Below, one piece after another: positions 54,309-63,729 of a stretch of DNA of 64,000 nucleotides (position 1 is the stretch's first letter; each line of letters starts with the position of its first letter). Under the pieces are notes generated by a model that was given only the letters and a program-made list of their open reading frames with translations, was not told the DNA's origin and did not search any database. Position numbers and translations under genes: made by a program. Source of the stretch: Gluconobacter thailandicus F149-1 = NBRC 100600 (GTDB lineage: Bacteria > Pseudomonadota > Alphaproteobacteria > Acetobacterales > Acetobacteraceae); the NCBI RefSeq assembly GCF_000964465.1, contig NZ_BANH01000043.1, forward strand, positions 1 to 64,000, read 5' to 3'.

Positions 54309-54653
54309 TCAGGCCAGCGAGAAGCTTGTACCGCAGCCGCAGGCTGATGCGGCATTAGGGTTCGTGACCGTGAAATGCGCACCCATCAGTTTGTCGACAA
54401 ATTCCAGTTCCGCGCCTTCCAGAAGGTCGAGGCTGGTTTCGTCCACGTACACGGTGGCACCATCGCGTTCGATCAGAACGTCATCCTCATTCTTCGTGCG
54501 ATCCAGCTTGAACTGGTACTGGAAGCCGTTGCAGCCACCGGCCAGCACGGCAACCCGCAGAGCCAGACCTTCAGGTTCCGGCTGGGCGGAGATGATTTCC
54601 AGGATCCGCGCAGCAGCGCTGGCAGACATGGTGAAGGTGGGTGTGTCGGACAT
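54309..54653 (-). CDS. erpA: Iron-sulfur cluster insertion protein ErpA
   Basis: A 114-residue A-type carrier that delivers Fe-S clusters to target proteins. The three cluster-binding cysteines are in AVLAGGCNGFQY and ACGCGTSF. It begins MSDTPTFTMSASAA and the four-base gap to xth suggests co-transcription. In alphaproteobacteria erpA often neighbours dgt, as here, divergently. Confidence 0.93.
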   Translation of the reverse strand: MSDTPTFTMSASAAARILEIISAQPEPEGLALRVAVLAGGCNGFQYQFKLDRTKNEDDVLIERDGATVYVDETSLDLLEGAELEFVDKLMGAHFTVTNPNAASACGCGTSFSLA

Positions 54654-54838
54654 GGCTCGTTCCTGGTTTCTGAAGCACTGCTGCAAGGCAGGACGGTTCT
54701 GGTCCTGATTATATGGCCTGACCACCCCCAAGGGCAAAGGGGTAGAGTTGCGTTGATACAAGCCTGTCGTAGAATGACACCTGTGATCCGACGAACAGCG
54801 TGCGTTCCGTGCCTGCGGGTCATCAGGGGAGTGTGTTG

Positions 54839-56002
54839 ATGGCTGCCATCTATGCGGTTCAGGAAAAAGGGAGCCGTGGCCGGCTTTATCCCGAGGTGGA
54901 AAGCCCGGTTCGCTCTCCCTGGCAGAGAGACAGGGACCGCGTCCTGCACTCCGCCGGTTTTCGCACACTACAGTACAAGACGCAGGTTTTCATCAACCAT
55001 GAAGGCGATTTCTTTCGTACTCGTCTGACGCATTCCCTCGAAGTGGCCCAGATTGCCCGTTCGATCGCCCGTAGTCTTGATCTGAATGAGGATCTGACGG
55101 AAGCGCTGGCTCTGGCGCATGATCTGGGGCACACGCCGTTTGGTCATGCCGGGGAGGACGCTCTTGCGCTGGCCATGCAGGACTGGGGCGGCTTCGATCA
55201 CAATACGCAGTCCCTTCGTCTCGTGACGTCTCTGGAGACGCGGTATCACGCTTTTGATGGCCTGAACCTGACATGGGAAACGCTGGAGGGACTGGCGAAG
55301 CATAATGGTCCGGTAAAGCGACCAACGCTTTATCTGGCCGAATATGACGCGCGACATCATCTGGATCTCAGCAGTTATGCCTCTGCCGAGGCGCAGGTTG
55401 CAGCCATGTCGGATGATATTGCCTATCACGGCCATGATCTGGATGACGGGCTGCGGGCCGGGCTGCTGACGTTTGAAGATATTGAGGATCTGCCGCTCGT
55501 GGGTGATGCGCTCCGGGCCTCGCGCGAAATGGAACGCCGCACGGGTCGTGAAGCGATGGATCAGGCGCAGCGTGTCCGTCATGAAACCATCCGCGTGGTC
55601 ATCAATGCGCTGGCGACGGATCTGACAGAGCAGACGCGCCGGAATCTGGAGGCTCTCAACCCGCAGTCAGCGGATGATATCCGCCATGCCGATCATGCGG
55701 TTGTGGCGTTCAGTCCGGAAATGCGGGAAAAGAACAAGGCGATCCGCAAATTTCTTTATGCGCGCATGTACCGTCACTGGCGCGTCAACCGCATGGCGCG
55801 GAAAGCCAAGATCGCACTGGCCGAAATCTTCACGATCCTTTCGGAAGAACCGGGCCTTCTGCCAGACCCGCTCAAGGACCGCGCCAAGGCTGCGGATGAC
55901 ACGGAACGGCGGCGTCTGGTGGCGAATTATATCGCCGGAATGACCGATCGTTTCGCGATGGAAGAACATCGACGGTTGACGGACATCTCCGTGCTGGGCT
56001 GA
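54839..56002 (+). CDS. dgt: Deoxyguanosinetriphosphate triphosphohydrolase-like protein
   Basis: A 387-residue HD-domain dNTPase. The metal-binding residues are in RLTHSLEVAQ, ALAHDLGHTPFGHAG and MSDDIAYHGHDLDD. The N-terminus (SRGRLYPEVESPVRSPWQRDRDRVLHSAGFRTLQYKTQVF, split by the family) is typical of the shorter Dgt-like type. It may act on several dNTPs. The ATG at 54,839 follows GGGGAG; a GTG 39 bases upstream is less likely. It heads the rightward dgt-argS-SPOR-scpAB-tatBC-serS run. Confidence 0.92.
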   Translation: MAAIYAVQEKGSRGRLYPEVESPVRSPWQRDRDRVLHSAGFRTLQYKTQVFINHEGDFFRTRLTHSLEVAQIARSIARSLDLNEDLTEALALAHDLGHTPFGHAGEDALALAMQDWGGFDHNTQSLRLVTSLETRYHAFDGLNLTWETLEGLAKHNGPVKRPTLYLAEYDARHHLDLSSYASAEAQVAAMSDDIAYHGHDLDDGLRAGLLTFEDIEDLPLVGDALRASREMERRTGREAMDQAQRVRHETIRVVINALATDLTEQTRRNLEALNPQSADDIRHADHAVVAFSPEMREKNKAIRKFLYARMYRHWRVNRMARKAKIALAEIFTILSEEPGLLPDPLKDRAKAADDTERRRLVANYIAGMTDRFAMEEHRRLTDISVLG

Positions 56003-56047
56003 TAGAGCCTCTTCAAGACGTTACAGGTTACAGGACTCGAACTGAAA

Positions 56048-57856
56048 ATGGCCGCTGCACCCACTGCCCATACGACTGACTGCCTATTTGCCCGCACCAG
56101 AGACCAGGTGTGCGAGGCCCTGCGGTCTGTTGTCCCCGGCCTGCCGGAAGAGGTGGTGCAGCGCGTTGAAGTGACGCCGCCGCGTGATCCGTCCCACGGG
56201 CACATGGCCACGAATGCCGCTCTGCTGGCTGCCAAGCCTGCGAAACGTAAGCCTGCCGATATCGCTGCCGAACTGGTTCTGAAGCTTGCCGAGTTGCCGG
56301 ACGTCGATCATGCCGAGGCCGCTGGACCAGGCTTCGTGAACATGACGCTCAAGCCGCATGTGCTTCAGGGCATCGCCAAGGCTGTTCTGGAAACGGGCGA
56401 GGCTTATGGTCGCTCCACAATGGGGCAGGGCACGCGCGTCAATGTTGAATACGTGTCCGCCAACCCGACCGGCCCGATGCATGTCGGTCATTGTCGTGGC
56501 GCCGTGGTGGGTGATGCGCTGGCCAATCTGCTTCAGGCGGCAGGTTTTGGTGTTACGCGCGAGTATTACATCAACGACGCCGGAACGCAGGTTGTGGCCC
56601 TCACATGGGCGACATACTGGCGTTACCTTCAGGCCATCGGCACGCAGATTGATGCCGAGACGTTCAGTCCTCTGACGCCGAATGGTCTTCAGTATCAGGG
56701 TGATTACCTGATCCCGGTCGGTGAAAGCATTGCGGCGAAGCATGGTCGCGCCCTTGCCAACGAAGATGGTAGCCCGGCTGATCCCTCTGTCTGGTTCGAG
56801 ATCGTCCGTCGTGAGGCGCTTGAGCAGATGATGGCGGCGATCCGTATGGATCTTGAAGCCCTCGGCATTTCGCATGAAGTGTTTGCCAGCGAAGCTGAGA
56901 CTCTCGCCAGCGGACGCGTTGATGCCGCTATCGCCAGGCTCGAAAGCAAGGGTCTGCTGTACGAAGGTGTTCTGGAGCCGCCGAAGGGCAAGATGCCGGA
57001 AGACTGGGAAGCTCGCCCGCAGACGCTGTTCCGCTCCACGGATTTTGGCGACGATCAGGATCGTGCGCTTCGCAAGTCTGACGGCACGAACACCTATTTC
57101 GCCAACGACATTGGCTACCATGCCCAGAAGGCAGAAAATTCAGACGTTCTGATTGACGTGCTTGGCGCGGATCACGGCGGCTACGTCTCCCGGATGCGCG
57201 CGGCCATTTCTGCGCTGACGGATGGCAAGACCGGCTTTGAAGTCGTGATGTGCCAGATCGTTCGCGTTGTGAAGAATGGTGAGCCGGTGAAGATGTCCAA
57301 GCGTGCCGGCACGTTCGTGACGTTGCGCGATCTGCTGGATGAAGTGGGCCGTGATGCTGTGCGCTTCACGATGCTGACCCGCAAGGCCGACGCGCAGATG
57401 GAGTTCGATCTGGATGCTGTCGTAGCCCAGACGCGCGACAATCCGGTGTTCTACGTTCAGTACGCTCATGCCCGCTGCCGTTCAGTCCTGCGTTCTGCCG
57501 AGACGATGTTCGGAGCTGACGCCGTGACGCCTGACGCTCTGGCGAAGGCCGATCTTTCCGGTCTGTCTTCGGATGTGGAACTGGCGGTGCTGCACCGTAT
57601 TGCGTCCTTCCCGCGTTCGGTGGAAGCGGCTGCTGCTGCGCGTGAGCCGCACCGTATCGCGACGTATTGCATTGATCTGGCGTCGGACTTCCATGCTCTG
57701 TGGAACCGTGGGCGTGAAGATACGACCCTGCGATTCCTGCATGAGAATGACCGTGAGACGAGCCTGGCCAAGCTGGCTCTGGTCTACACAATCGCCGGAA
57801 CGCTGCGTTGCGCACTGACCATTCTTGGCGTTGTTCCGGTGGAGGAAATGCGATGA
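56048..57856 (+). CDS. argS: Arginyl-tRNA synthetase
   Basis: A 602-residue class I synthetase. NVEYVSANPTGPMHVGHCRG carries the HIGH-type motif, and VKMSKRAGTFVTL is the KMSKS-type motif. The N-terminal Add-1 domain binds the tRNA D-loop and the C-terminal DALR domain (VQYAHARCRSVLRS ... NDRETSLAKLALV) the anticodon arm. Its ATGA stop is shared with the SPOR protein gene. Confidence 0.97.
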   Translation: MAAAPTAHTTDCLFARTRDQVCEALRSVVPGLPEEVVQRVEVTPPRDPSHGHMATNAALLAAKPAKRKPADIAAELVLKLAELPDVDHAEAAGPGFVNMTLKPHVLQGIAKAVLETGEAYGRSTMGQGTRVNVEYVSANPTGPMHVGHCRGAVVGDALANLLQAAGFGVTREYYINDAGTQVVALTWATYWRYLQAIGTQIDAETFSPLTPNGLQYQGDYLIPVGESIAAKHGRALANEDGSPADPSVWFEIVRREALEQMMAAIRMDLEALGISHEVFASEAETLASGRVDAAIARLESKGLLYEGVLEPPKGKMPEDWEARPQTLFRSTDFGDDQDRALRKSDGTNTYFANDIGYHAQKAENSDVLIDVLGADHGGYVSRMRAAISALTDGKTGFEVVMCQIVRVVKNGEPVKMSKRAGTFVTLRDLLDEVGRDAVRFTMLTRKADAQMEFDLDAVVAQTRDNPVFYVQYAHARCRSVLRSAETMFGADAVTPDALAKADLSGLSSDVELAVLHRIASFPRSVEAAAAAREPHRIATYCIDLASDFHALWNRGREDTTLRFLHENDRETSLAKLALVYTIAGTLRCALTILGVVPVEEMR

Positions 57857-58965
57857 CCCCTGACAACGACGACGACCGGAACTTCCGGGACCCCGGTGAT
57901 TACGGTTCGGGCCCGGCCACTCCGCCACCGCGAGGTGGTCGTGAGCGCCTGAGCAGTGACTATGACGAAGACGCGCCGCCGCGCCGCCGCCCGGCATCTG
58001 CTGCGGGGAATACGGAGCGGGCAGGGGGCGTAGCGTCCCTGTTGGGCAGCGATCCGGCAACGCGTAAGCTCGTTGGTGGGGCTGTTGGTATTGGTGCCGT
58101 GCTGCTTCTGGCCGTAGGTGGCTGGTCCCTGATGGGCGGTCATCATGGTGGCATTCCCATCATTGGGCCGCCGCCGGGCCCCGTGAAGGATGTTCCGGCT
58201 GATCCGGGCGGCATGCAGATCATGGGCAGCGATAGCGGCGATACTGATCTGACAGGCAATGGCGAGGCGCATCTGGCTCCCGGTCCCGAGCAACCGGATG
58301 CCAAGGCTCTGGCGCGTCAGTATGGTGTCCAGCCCGGAGCGCCTGCAGCTCCGGCTGACAAGCCTGCCGTGACGGCCGATGCCCAGTCTCCGGACGCCAA
58401 GCCTTCTGATGGTGCGACACCTGCTTCCCCGGATAAGGCTCCCGTTGCGGTTCCAGCAACGGCTGCTACGCCTGATGCTTCCAAGACGCCTGCGGAAACT
58501 GCGGCACCTGAAGAGGATGCGGACGACGCGGAACCTGCAAAGCCTGTTCCGGAGAAGCCGGCGTCTGCTCCGAAGCCAAAAGCTCCAGAAGCGCCGGTTC
58601 ACAAGGCTGCCCCAGTCGTTCCGGCCAAGCCTGTGCAGAAACCGCTTCCGCCACCAGTGCCGGAGCCTGAAAATGTTGCTCCAGCCCAGAAGGCTGCTGC
58701 AACAAAGGCCGAAACGGGCGGAGCACGTGAAGTCCAGCTTGCCGCGCTCGACAGCGAAGCTGCGGCGCGCAAGGAATGGGAGTCCCTGCGTCATCAGGCC
58801 CCGGCTCTGTTTGCCGGTCATTCGCCGCTGTTCGAAAAGACCGCGCATGGTGACAAGACGTTCGTGCGTTTGCGGATTGGTGGCTTTGAAGATCTGAAGG
58901 CGGCCCGTGCGTATTGCGTAAAGCTGCACGCGCAGTCCATCGCCTGCACTCCGGCCCAGTTCTGA
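57853..58965 (+). CDS. SPOR-domain cell division/envelope protein
   Basis: A 370-residue protein. It has an acidic, proline-rich cytoplasmic start and one membrane span (LVGGAVGIGAVLLLAVGGWSL, about 77-97). A long Ala/Pro/Lys-rich periplasmic linker (about 150-290) follows. The C-terminal SPOR domain (EVQLAALDSEAAARKEW ... TFVRLRIGGFEDLKAARAYCVKL) binds denuded peptidoglycan at the septum. This position next to argS and before scpA is conserved in alphaproteobacteria. Confidence 0.88.
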   Translation: MTPDNDDDRNFRDPGDYGSGPATPPPRGGRERLSSDYDEDAPPRRRPASAAGNTERAGGVASLLGSDPATRKLVGGAVGIGAVLLLAVGGWSLMGGHHGGIPIIGPPPGPVKDVPADPGGMQIMGSDSGDTDLTGNGEAHLAPGPEQPDAKALARQYGVQPGAPAAPADKPAVTADAQSPDAKPSDGATPASPDKAPVAVPATAATPDASKTPAETAAPEEDADDAEPAKPVPEKPASAPKPKAPEAPVHKAAPVVPAKPVQKPLPPPVPEPENVAPAQKAAATKAETGGAREVQLAALDSEAAARKEWESLRHQAPALFAGHSPLFEKTAHGDKTFVRLRIGGFEDLKAARAYCVKLHAQSIACTPAQF

Positions 58966-58975
58966 GAGACCGGGT

Positions 58976-59734
58976 TTGAGCGAGGTTCTGCATCTGACGC
59001 TGGACGGGTTTGAGGGGCCGCTTGATCTGCTTCTTGAACTTGCCCGCGCCCAGAAAGTGGACCTCGCGAAGATTTCCATTCTTCAGCTTGTCGAGCAGTA
59101 TCTGTCCGTGGTCGAGCAGGCTCGGGCTGAAGCCCGCGCCTTGCGTCTTGAACTCGCGGCGGACTGGCTCGTCATGGCGGCCTGGCTGGCATGGCTGAAG
59201 TCCAAGCTTCTTCTGCCTGCGGAGAGTGGTGGGGAAGATGCGGAAGAGGCGGTCGAGCAGCTTCAGGAACGACTGATCGAGCTGGAGCGGATGCGTGCGG
59301 CTGCTGCATGGCTCATGAAGCGTCCTCGTCTCGGCATCGACGTTTTTCGTCGTGGGGAAGGCGAAGATCATACGGAAATTGATCGTTCCGGCCTGCGTGT
59401 TGATCTGTCGGCCCTGATTACGGCCTATCTGTCTGCCCGGCGTCGTACGAACCGCAAGCGCGTTTATGCACCGCGGACCCGTCGCTACTGGAGCGTGCAG
59501 GATGCTCTGGCACGTTTGCGGCGGATGCTGGGAACGGATGCTGTTACGGACTGGCAGACTCTGACGTCCTTACTGCCCGAACATCTGGCGGATGATCCGG
59601 AAACCGGGCCGTATGGGCGGAATGCCGCTCTGGCAGGAACGCTGCTGGCTGGGTTGGAAATGGCGAAAGGCGGTGACGTGGAGCTTCGTCAGCCGGAAGC
59701 CTTTGCTGAAATTGAATGGCGGGCAGTTTCGTGA
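58976..59734 (+). CDS. scpA: Segregation and condensation protein A
   Basis: A 252-residue kleisin of the SMC condensin complex. It starts at TTG (LSEVLHLTLDGFEGPLDLLLELAR), the normal ScpA beginning. Acidic helical centre and the C-terminal winged helix (about 200-250) fit the family. It is coupled to scpB, whose possible starts lie inside its last codons. Together with SMC (not in window) they organise chromosome segregation. Confidence 0.92.
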   Translation: MSEVLHLTLDGFEGPLDLLLELARAQKVDLAKISILQLVEQYLSVVEQARAEARALRLELAADWLVMAAWLAWLKSKLLLPAESGGEDAEEAVEQLQERLIELERMRAAAAWLMKRPRLGIDVFRRGEGEDHTEIDRSGLRVDLSALITAYLSARRRTNRKRVYAPRTRRYWSVQDALARLRRMLGTDAVTDWQTLTSLLPEHLADDPETGPYGRNAALAGTLLAGLEMAKGGDVELRQPEAFAEIEWRAVS

Positions 59735-60321
59735 CGTCTGAAGAGATGCAGCGCGGCTGCCTGCTTCTGGAAGCCCTGATTTTTGCCAATTCGGAACCGG
59801 TGCGGTCGGCTGTCATGGCGGAGCTTCTGAAGAATCAAGGTCTGGATCTGACGGTATCGGACGTTCTGGCGGCGTTGGCCGAGCGTTATGCGACCCATGC
59901 GATCGAACTTGTCGAGGCTGCAGGGGGCTGGCAGTTCCGGACGCGCCCGGAATATGCCTCGGCGCTGACAAAGGTTGTCGAAAAGCCGCGTCGTCTGAGC
60001 CGGGGTGCGATGGAGACCCTCGCCATCATTGCGTATCACCAGCCTTGTACGCGGGCTGAGATCGAGGCCATTCGTGGTGTCTCTCTGGGGCAGCCCATTC
60101 TGGATGCGCTGCTGGAAGACAGTCTGATTGCTCCGAAAGGGCGCAAGGAAGTTCCTGGCCGCCCGGTTCTGTGGGGCACGACACCTGCCTTTCTGGAAAG
60201 CTTCGGTCTGCCCGATCTGGGCTCATTACCCAAGCGGGAAGATTTCCTTCTGGACAGGGCACCGACGGAAGCGGCACCAGAAGCGCCTTCCCCCGTAGGC
60301 GAGACTGACGGGACGGGCTAG
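59716..60321 (+). CDS. scpB: Segregation and condensation protein B
   Basis: A 201-residue protein with two winged-helix domains. LLLEALIFANSEPV begins the first, and RLSRGAMETLAIIAYHQPCTRAEIEAIRGVS the second. It regulates the kleisin ScpA. The start may be the ATG at 59,716 or the GTG at 59,731, which overlaps the scpA stop as GTGA. tatB follows after nine bases. Confidence 0.93.
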   Translation: MAGSFVTSEEMQRGCLLLEALIFANSEPVRSAVMAELLKNQGLDLTVSDVLAALAERYATHAIELVEAAGGWQFRTRPEYASALTKVVEKPRRLSRGAMETLAIIAYHQPCTRAEIEAIRGVSLGQPILDALLEDSLIAPKGRKEVPGRPVLWGTTPAFLESFGLPDLGSLPKREDFLLDRAPTEAAPEAPSPVGETDGTG

Positions 60322-60330
60322 GATTGTTGC

Positions 60331-60921
60331 ATGTTTGACTTCAGTTTCTCGGAAATAGCCCTGTTTGTCGTCGTGGCGATGATTTTCATTCGCCCGAAGG
60401 ACCTGCCGGTCGCCATTCGCACGCTTTCGAACGGCATCAAGGCCATGCGACGGATGGCGGGCGAGTTTCAGTCCCATATCGACGATATGGTGCGTGAGGC
60501 AGACCTGTCCGAGACGCGCGACCAGCTTCGGGATCTGAAGAATTTCAATCTGCGGGATCGTGTGACCCGTGCCATAGATGGCGACAATTCGATCCGGCGC
60601 AGCCTTGAACTGGATACAACGGGCGCATCACCCCGGCCGTCCACGCTCAATGATTTGCCGCAGGTTGCGGCGCCTCCGCCGATGCCGCCGCCGTCTTTCG
60701 GTGGGGGGGACAGCAAGCCTTACAACGCCATGATGCAGGACCAGGCGGAGGAAGGGTTGAACGATGATATCGTTGATGCGCCTTCCATCCTGCCGCCCGC
60801 GACGGCGCGCCGCCTGATGCACGAACGCCCCCGTTGGCGCGCCCCGGACATTCTGCCGCCCGTCATGGCAATTCATCACGGCCGACGCGTTGCCATTTCA
60901 AGCACGGAGAAAGACGCGTGA
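60331..60921 (+). CDS. tatB: Sec-independent protein translocase TatB
   Basis: A 196-residue protein starting MFDFSFSEIALFVVVAMIFI, the single membrane span, followed by RPKDLPVAIRTL and the amphipathic helix (NGIKAMRRMAGEFQSHIDDMV). With TatC it forms the receptor for twin-arginine signal peptides. The C-terminal 110 residues are long and proline-rich with no known role. The stop overlaps the tatC start. tatA is not in the window. Confidence 0.93.
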   Translation: MFDFSFSEIALFVVVAMIFIRPKDLPVAIRTLSNGIKAMRRMAGEFQSHIDDMVREADLSETRDQLRDLKNFNLRDRVTRAIDGDNSIRRSLELDTTGASPRPSTLNDLPQVAAPPPMPPPSFGGGDSKPYNAMMQDQAEEGLNDDIVDAPSILPPATARRLMHERPRWRAPDILPPVMAIHHGRRVAISSTEKDA

Positions 60922-61697
60922 CGGACTCGGATGCCATCAATGACACCCCGATGCCTCTGCTTGACCATATCGTTGAGCTACGGCGCCGGCTGATCTGGTC
61001 CATCGGGACGTTCGTGATCGCTTTTGCCATCTGTTATCATTTTGCGGGCGATATCTATCGCTTCCTTGCCGCCCCGCTGGGGGACATCATGCGGCAGAAG
61101 GGCGAGCAGCCGCATCTGATCTACACCGCGCTGTATGAGGCGTTTTTTACCTATATTCGTGTGGCAGTCTTCGGGGCGACGTGCCTGTCTTTTCCGATGA
61201 TTGCCATTCAGGCGTGGATCTTCATCGCGCCGGGTTTGTATCGCAGCGAGAAAAAAGCGTTCGCGCCATTTCTTATTGCCACGCCTGTCATGTTCACCAT
61301 CGGCGCCGCGCTGGCCTACTACGTGGTTTTCCCGTTCGCCTGGAAGTTCTTCCTGTCGTTCCAGACATCCGGCAATGGCGGGATGGATATCGAGCTTCAG
61401 GCCAAGGTGTCGGAATATCTGACGCTTGTGACGAAGATGATCCTCGCATTCGGGATCTGTTTTGAACTGCCGGTAATCCTGACGCTGCTGGTCCGTGTCG
61501 GGCTGATTGGGACGGCGCAGCTCAAGAAATTCCGCCGCTATGCGGTGGTAGCGTCCTTCGCCGTTGCAGCCGTGATTGCCCCGCCTGACGCCATTACCAT
61601 GCTGAGCCTCGCCATTCCGCTTGTTGCGCTGTACGAGGTATCCATTCTTGTGGCGCGGCTGGTTGAGCCGAAGCCCGTGACTGATGAAGAAGACTGA
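60918..61697 (+). CDS. tatC: Sec-independent protein translocase TatC
   Basis: A 259-residue inner-membrane protein with six spans. PMPLLDHIVELRRRLIWSI is the conserved N-terminal signal-binding motif, and FIAPGLYRSEKKAF and VSEYLTLVTKMILAFGICFELPV follow the family. The GTG start overlaps the tatB stop. It serves export of folded, cofactor-bearing proteins; the amidase at 29,238 has a twin-arginine-like signal. Confidence 0.95.
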   Translation: MTDSDAINDTPMPLLDHIVELRRRLIWSIGTFVIAFAICYHFAGDIYRFLAAPLGDIMRQKGEQPHLIYTALYEAFFTYIRVAVFGATCLSFPMIAIQAWIFIAPGLYRSEKKAFAPFLIATPVMFTIGAALAYYVVFPFAWKFFLSFQTSGNGGMDIELQAKVSEYLTLVTKMILAFGICFELPVILTLLVRVGLIGTAQLKKFRRYAVVASFAVAAVIAPPDAITMLSLAIPLVALYEVSILVARLVEPKPVTDEED

Positions 61698-61711
61698 CGG
61701 AGCCCTGAACC

Positions 61712-62974
61712 ATGCATGACCTGAAAGCCCTGCGCGCCGATCCGGCCGCATTTGACGCCGCTCTTGAGCGTCGGGGCCTGTCACCTGTGGGGCAAAAACT
61801 CGTCTCGGAAGATGAAGAGCGCCGCGCCGCTCTGGCAGCGTTGCAGGAGGCTCAGGCCACCCGCAAGACGCTCGCCAAGGAGATCGGGCAGGGCAAGCGC
61901 ACTGGCGCAGATACGTCCGCTCTGGAAGCGCAGGCGGTCGAACTGCGTGACCGGATTGCGGGTCTGGAAGAACGTGCGGCCATCATCGAAAAGCGCATCG
62001 ATGATGTTCTGGCGTCCCTGCCGAACCAGCTTGACCCGTCCGTCCCTGATGGGAAGAGCGAGGATGACAACGTCGTTGTTCATTATCGTGGCGAGAAGCG
62101 TGAATTTACATTTGAGCCGAAGCAGCATTTCGAGCTGGGTGAAGCTCTTGGTCTGATGGACTTCCCGACGGCCGCCAAGCTGTCCGGGACACGCTTCGTC
62201 GTTCTCCGTGGCGCTTTGGCCCGTCTGGAACGTGCATTGGGTCAGTTCATGCTGGATACGCATACGACCGAGTTTGGTTACAGCGAGACCAGTGTTCCGC
62301 TGCTGGTCAATGACGATGCCATGTATGGCACGGACAAGCTGCCGAAATTTGCGGAAGACTCTTTCCGCACGGAAGATGGCCGTTGGCTGATCCCGACGGC
62401 GGAAGTTCCGCTGACGGCCTCTGTGATGGGCGACATTCTGCCAGCCGATGCGTTGCCGATCCGCCTGACGGCACTTTCCCAGTGTTTCCGTTCCGAAGCC
62501 GGGTCTGCTGGGCGCGATGTGCGGGGTATGCTGCGTCAGCATCAATTCACGAAGTGCGAACTCGTTTCCATCGTGAAACCGGAAGACAGCGACATCGAAC
62601 ATGAGCGTATGACGCAGGCGGCCGAGACCATTCTGGAGCGCCTGGGCATCACGTTCCGTCGTATTCTGCTGTGTGCTGGCGATACGGGTTTTGGGGCGGC
62701 CAAGACGTTTGATCTGGAAGCGTGGATTCCGGGACAACAGGCCTGGCGCGAGATTTCATCCTGTTCCAATACGCGCGCATTTCAGGCGCGTCGCATGAAG
62801 GCGCGGTATCGCTCCGAGACTGGCCCGGCTTTCGTGAATACGCTGAACGGTTCCGGTCTGGCTGTCGGTCGCACCCTGATTGCGGTCATGGAAACGTATC
62901 AGAACGAAGACGGCAGCATAACCATTCCGGAAGTCCTGCGTTCCTATATGGGTGGACTGACCCGTATAGGCTGA
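61712..62974 (+). CDS. serS: Seryl-tRNA synthetase
   Basis: A 420-residue class II synthetase. The N-terminal antiparallel coiled coil (about 30-105, [20 protein letters not shown]) binds the long variable arm of tRNA-Ser. [11 protein letters not shown], motif 2 [22 protein letters not shown] in part, and motif 3 [19 protein letters not shown] follow. It closes the run of genes from tatC after 14 bases. Confidence 0.96.
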   Translation: MHDLKALRADPAAFDAALERRGLSPVGQKLVSEDEERRAALAALQEAQATRKTLAKEIGQGKRTGADTSALEAQAVELRDRIAGLEERAAIIEKRIDDVLASLPNQLDPSVPDGKSEDDNVVVHYRGEKREFTFEPKQHFELGEALGLMDFPTAAKLSGTRFVVLRGALARLERALGQFMLDTHTTEFGYSETSVPLLVNDDAMYGTDKLPKFAEDSFRTEDGRWLIPTAEVPLTASVMGDILPADALPIRLTALSQCFRSEAGSAGRDVRGMLRQHQFTKCELVSIVKPEDSDIEHERMTQAAETILERLGITFRRILLCAGDTGFGAAKTFDLEAWIPGQQAWREISSCSNTRAFQARRMKARYRSETGPAFVNTLNGSGLAVGRTLIAVMETYQNEDGSITIPEVLRSYMGGLTRIG

Positions 62975-62988
62975 GGATTATTTCTGAC

Positions 62989-63729
62989 ATGATGACACGC
63001 CGTTCCGCTCTTTTCGCTCTGGCTGGAAGTGCTCTCACTTTTACTGCTCGCGCGGATGCTCTGAAAACTCTCAGCGGAACGGTCACATACCGTGAAAGAA
63101 TGGCGCTTCCAGCCGGCGCTGTTCTACTCGTCAGGCTGGAGGATGTTTCTCTGGCCGACGCTCCGGCCAAGGTTCTGGCGGAAAGTTGGCAACAGATTCA
63201 GGGGATGCCCCCTCTTTCTTACGTTCTGCATGTGCCGGTATTGGAGAGCAGCAGGCGTTATAGTCTTCACGCTGAGATCCGCGCTGGAGACCAACTCCTT
63301 TTCACAACTGAAGAGGCGCACTCCCCAAGTGAACCGAATATCATGGTGACGCGGATTACGGCATCTGCGAATGAACCGCCTTATGGGAGCTGGGTTGTTC
63401 AGTCTCTGAAAGGACAGGCTGTGCCTGATTTATCCCAGGCACCCAATTTGACTATTGGGCGTGATGGCCATGTCTTTGGTAGCGGCGGATGCAACAGATT
63501 AATGGGGCAGGCTGTCATCACAGGTAACGCTCTTGAGTTCAAACCTTTTGCAATGACCCGTATGGCTTGTATCGGTTCCGGTATGGAAATCGAAAATGCG
63601 TTTGTGCACGCATTGGGAGAGGTGCGTTCCTGGTCCGTAGACAATAAGGGAAACCTGATTTTGCAGTCTGAGAGCGGGATGGGGGTTATTGTTCTTCGAT
63701 CAGACGGTACTGTGGAAGCGCCGAAATAG
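62989..63729 (+). CDS. YbaY/YscW-like plus META domain protein
   Basis: A 246-residue exported protein with a twin-arginine-like short signal (MMTRRSALFALAGSALTFTARA). Residues about 28-115 (LSGTVTYRERMALPAGAVLLVRLEDVSL ... in two parts) match the YbaY/YscW lipoprotein-chaperone-like domain. Residues about 130-240 match META (SWVVQSLKGQAVP, GSGGCNRLMGQA, MTRMAC), as in HslJ. There is no lipobox cysteine. Other reading frames extend upstream into serS but the signal peptide fixes this start. Role in envelope stress is inferred from HslJ. Confidence 0.82.
   Translation: MMTRRSALFALAGSALTFTARADALKTLSGTVTYRERMALPAGAVLLVRLEDVSLADAPAKVLAESWQQIQGMPPLSYVLHVPVLESSRRYSLHAEIRAGDQLLFTTEEAHSPSEPNIMVTRITASANEPPYGSWVVQSLKGQAVPDLSQAPNLTIGRDGHVFGSGGCNRLMGQAVITGNALEFKPFAMTRMACIGSGMEIENAFVHALGEVRSWSVDNKGNLILQSESGMGVIVLRSDGTVEAPK

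Noticed and set aside
62722-62988. N-terminal extension of the META-domain gene into serS
   Set aside because: It runs inside serS in another frame; a clear export signal starts at 62,989.
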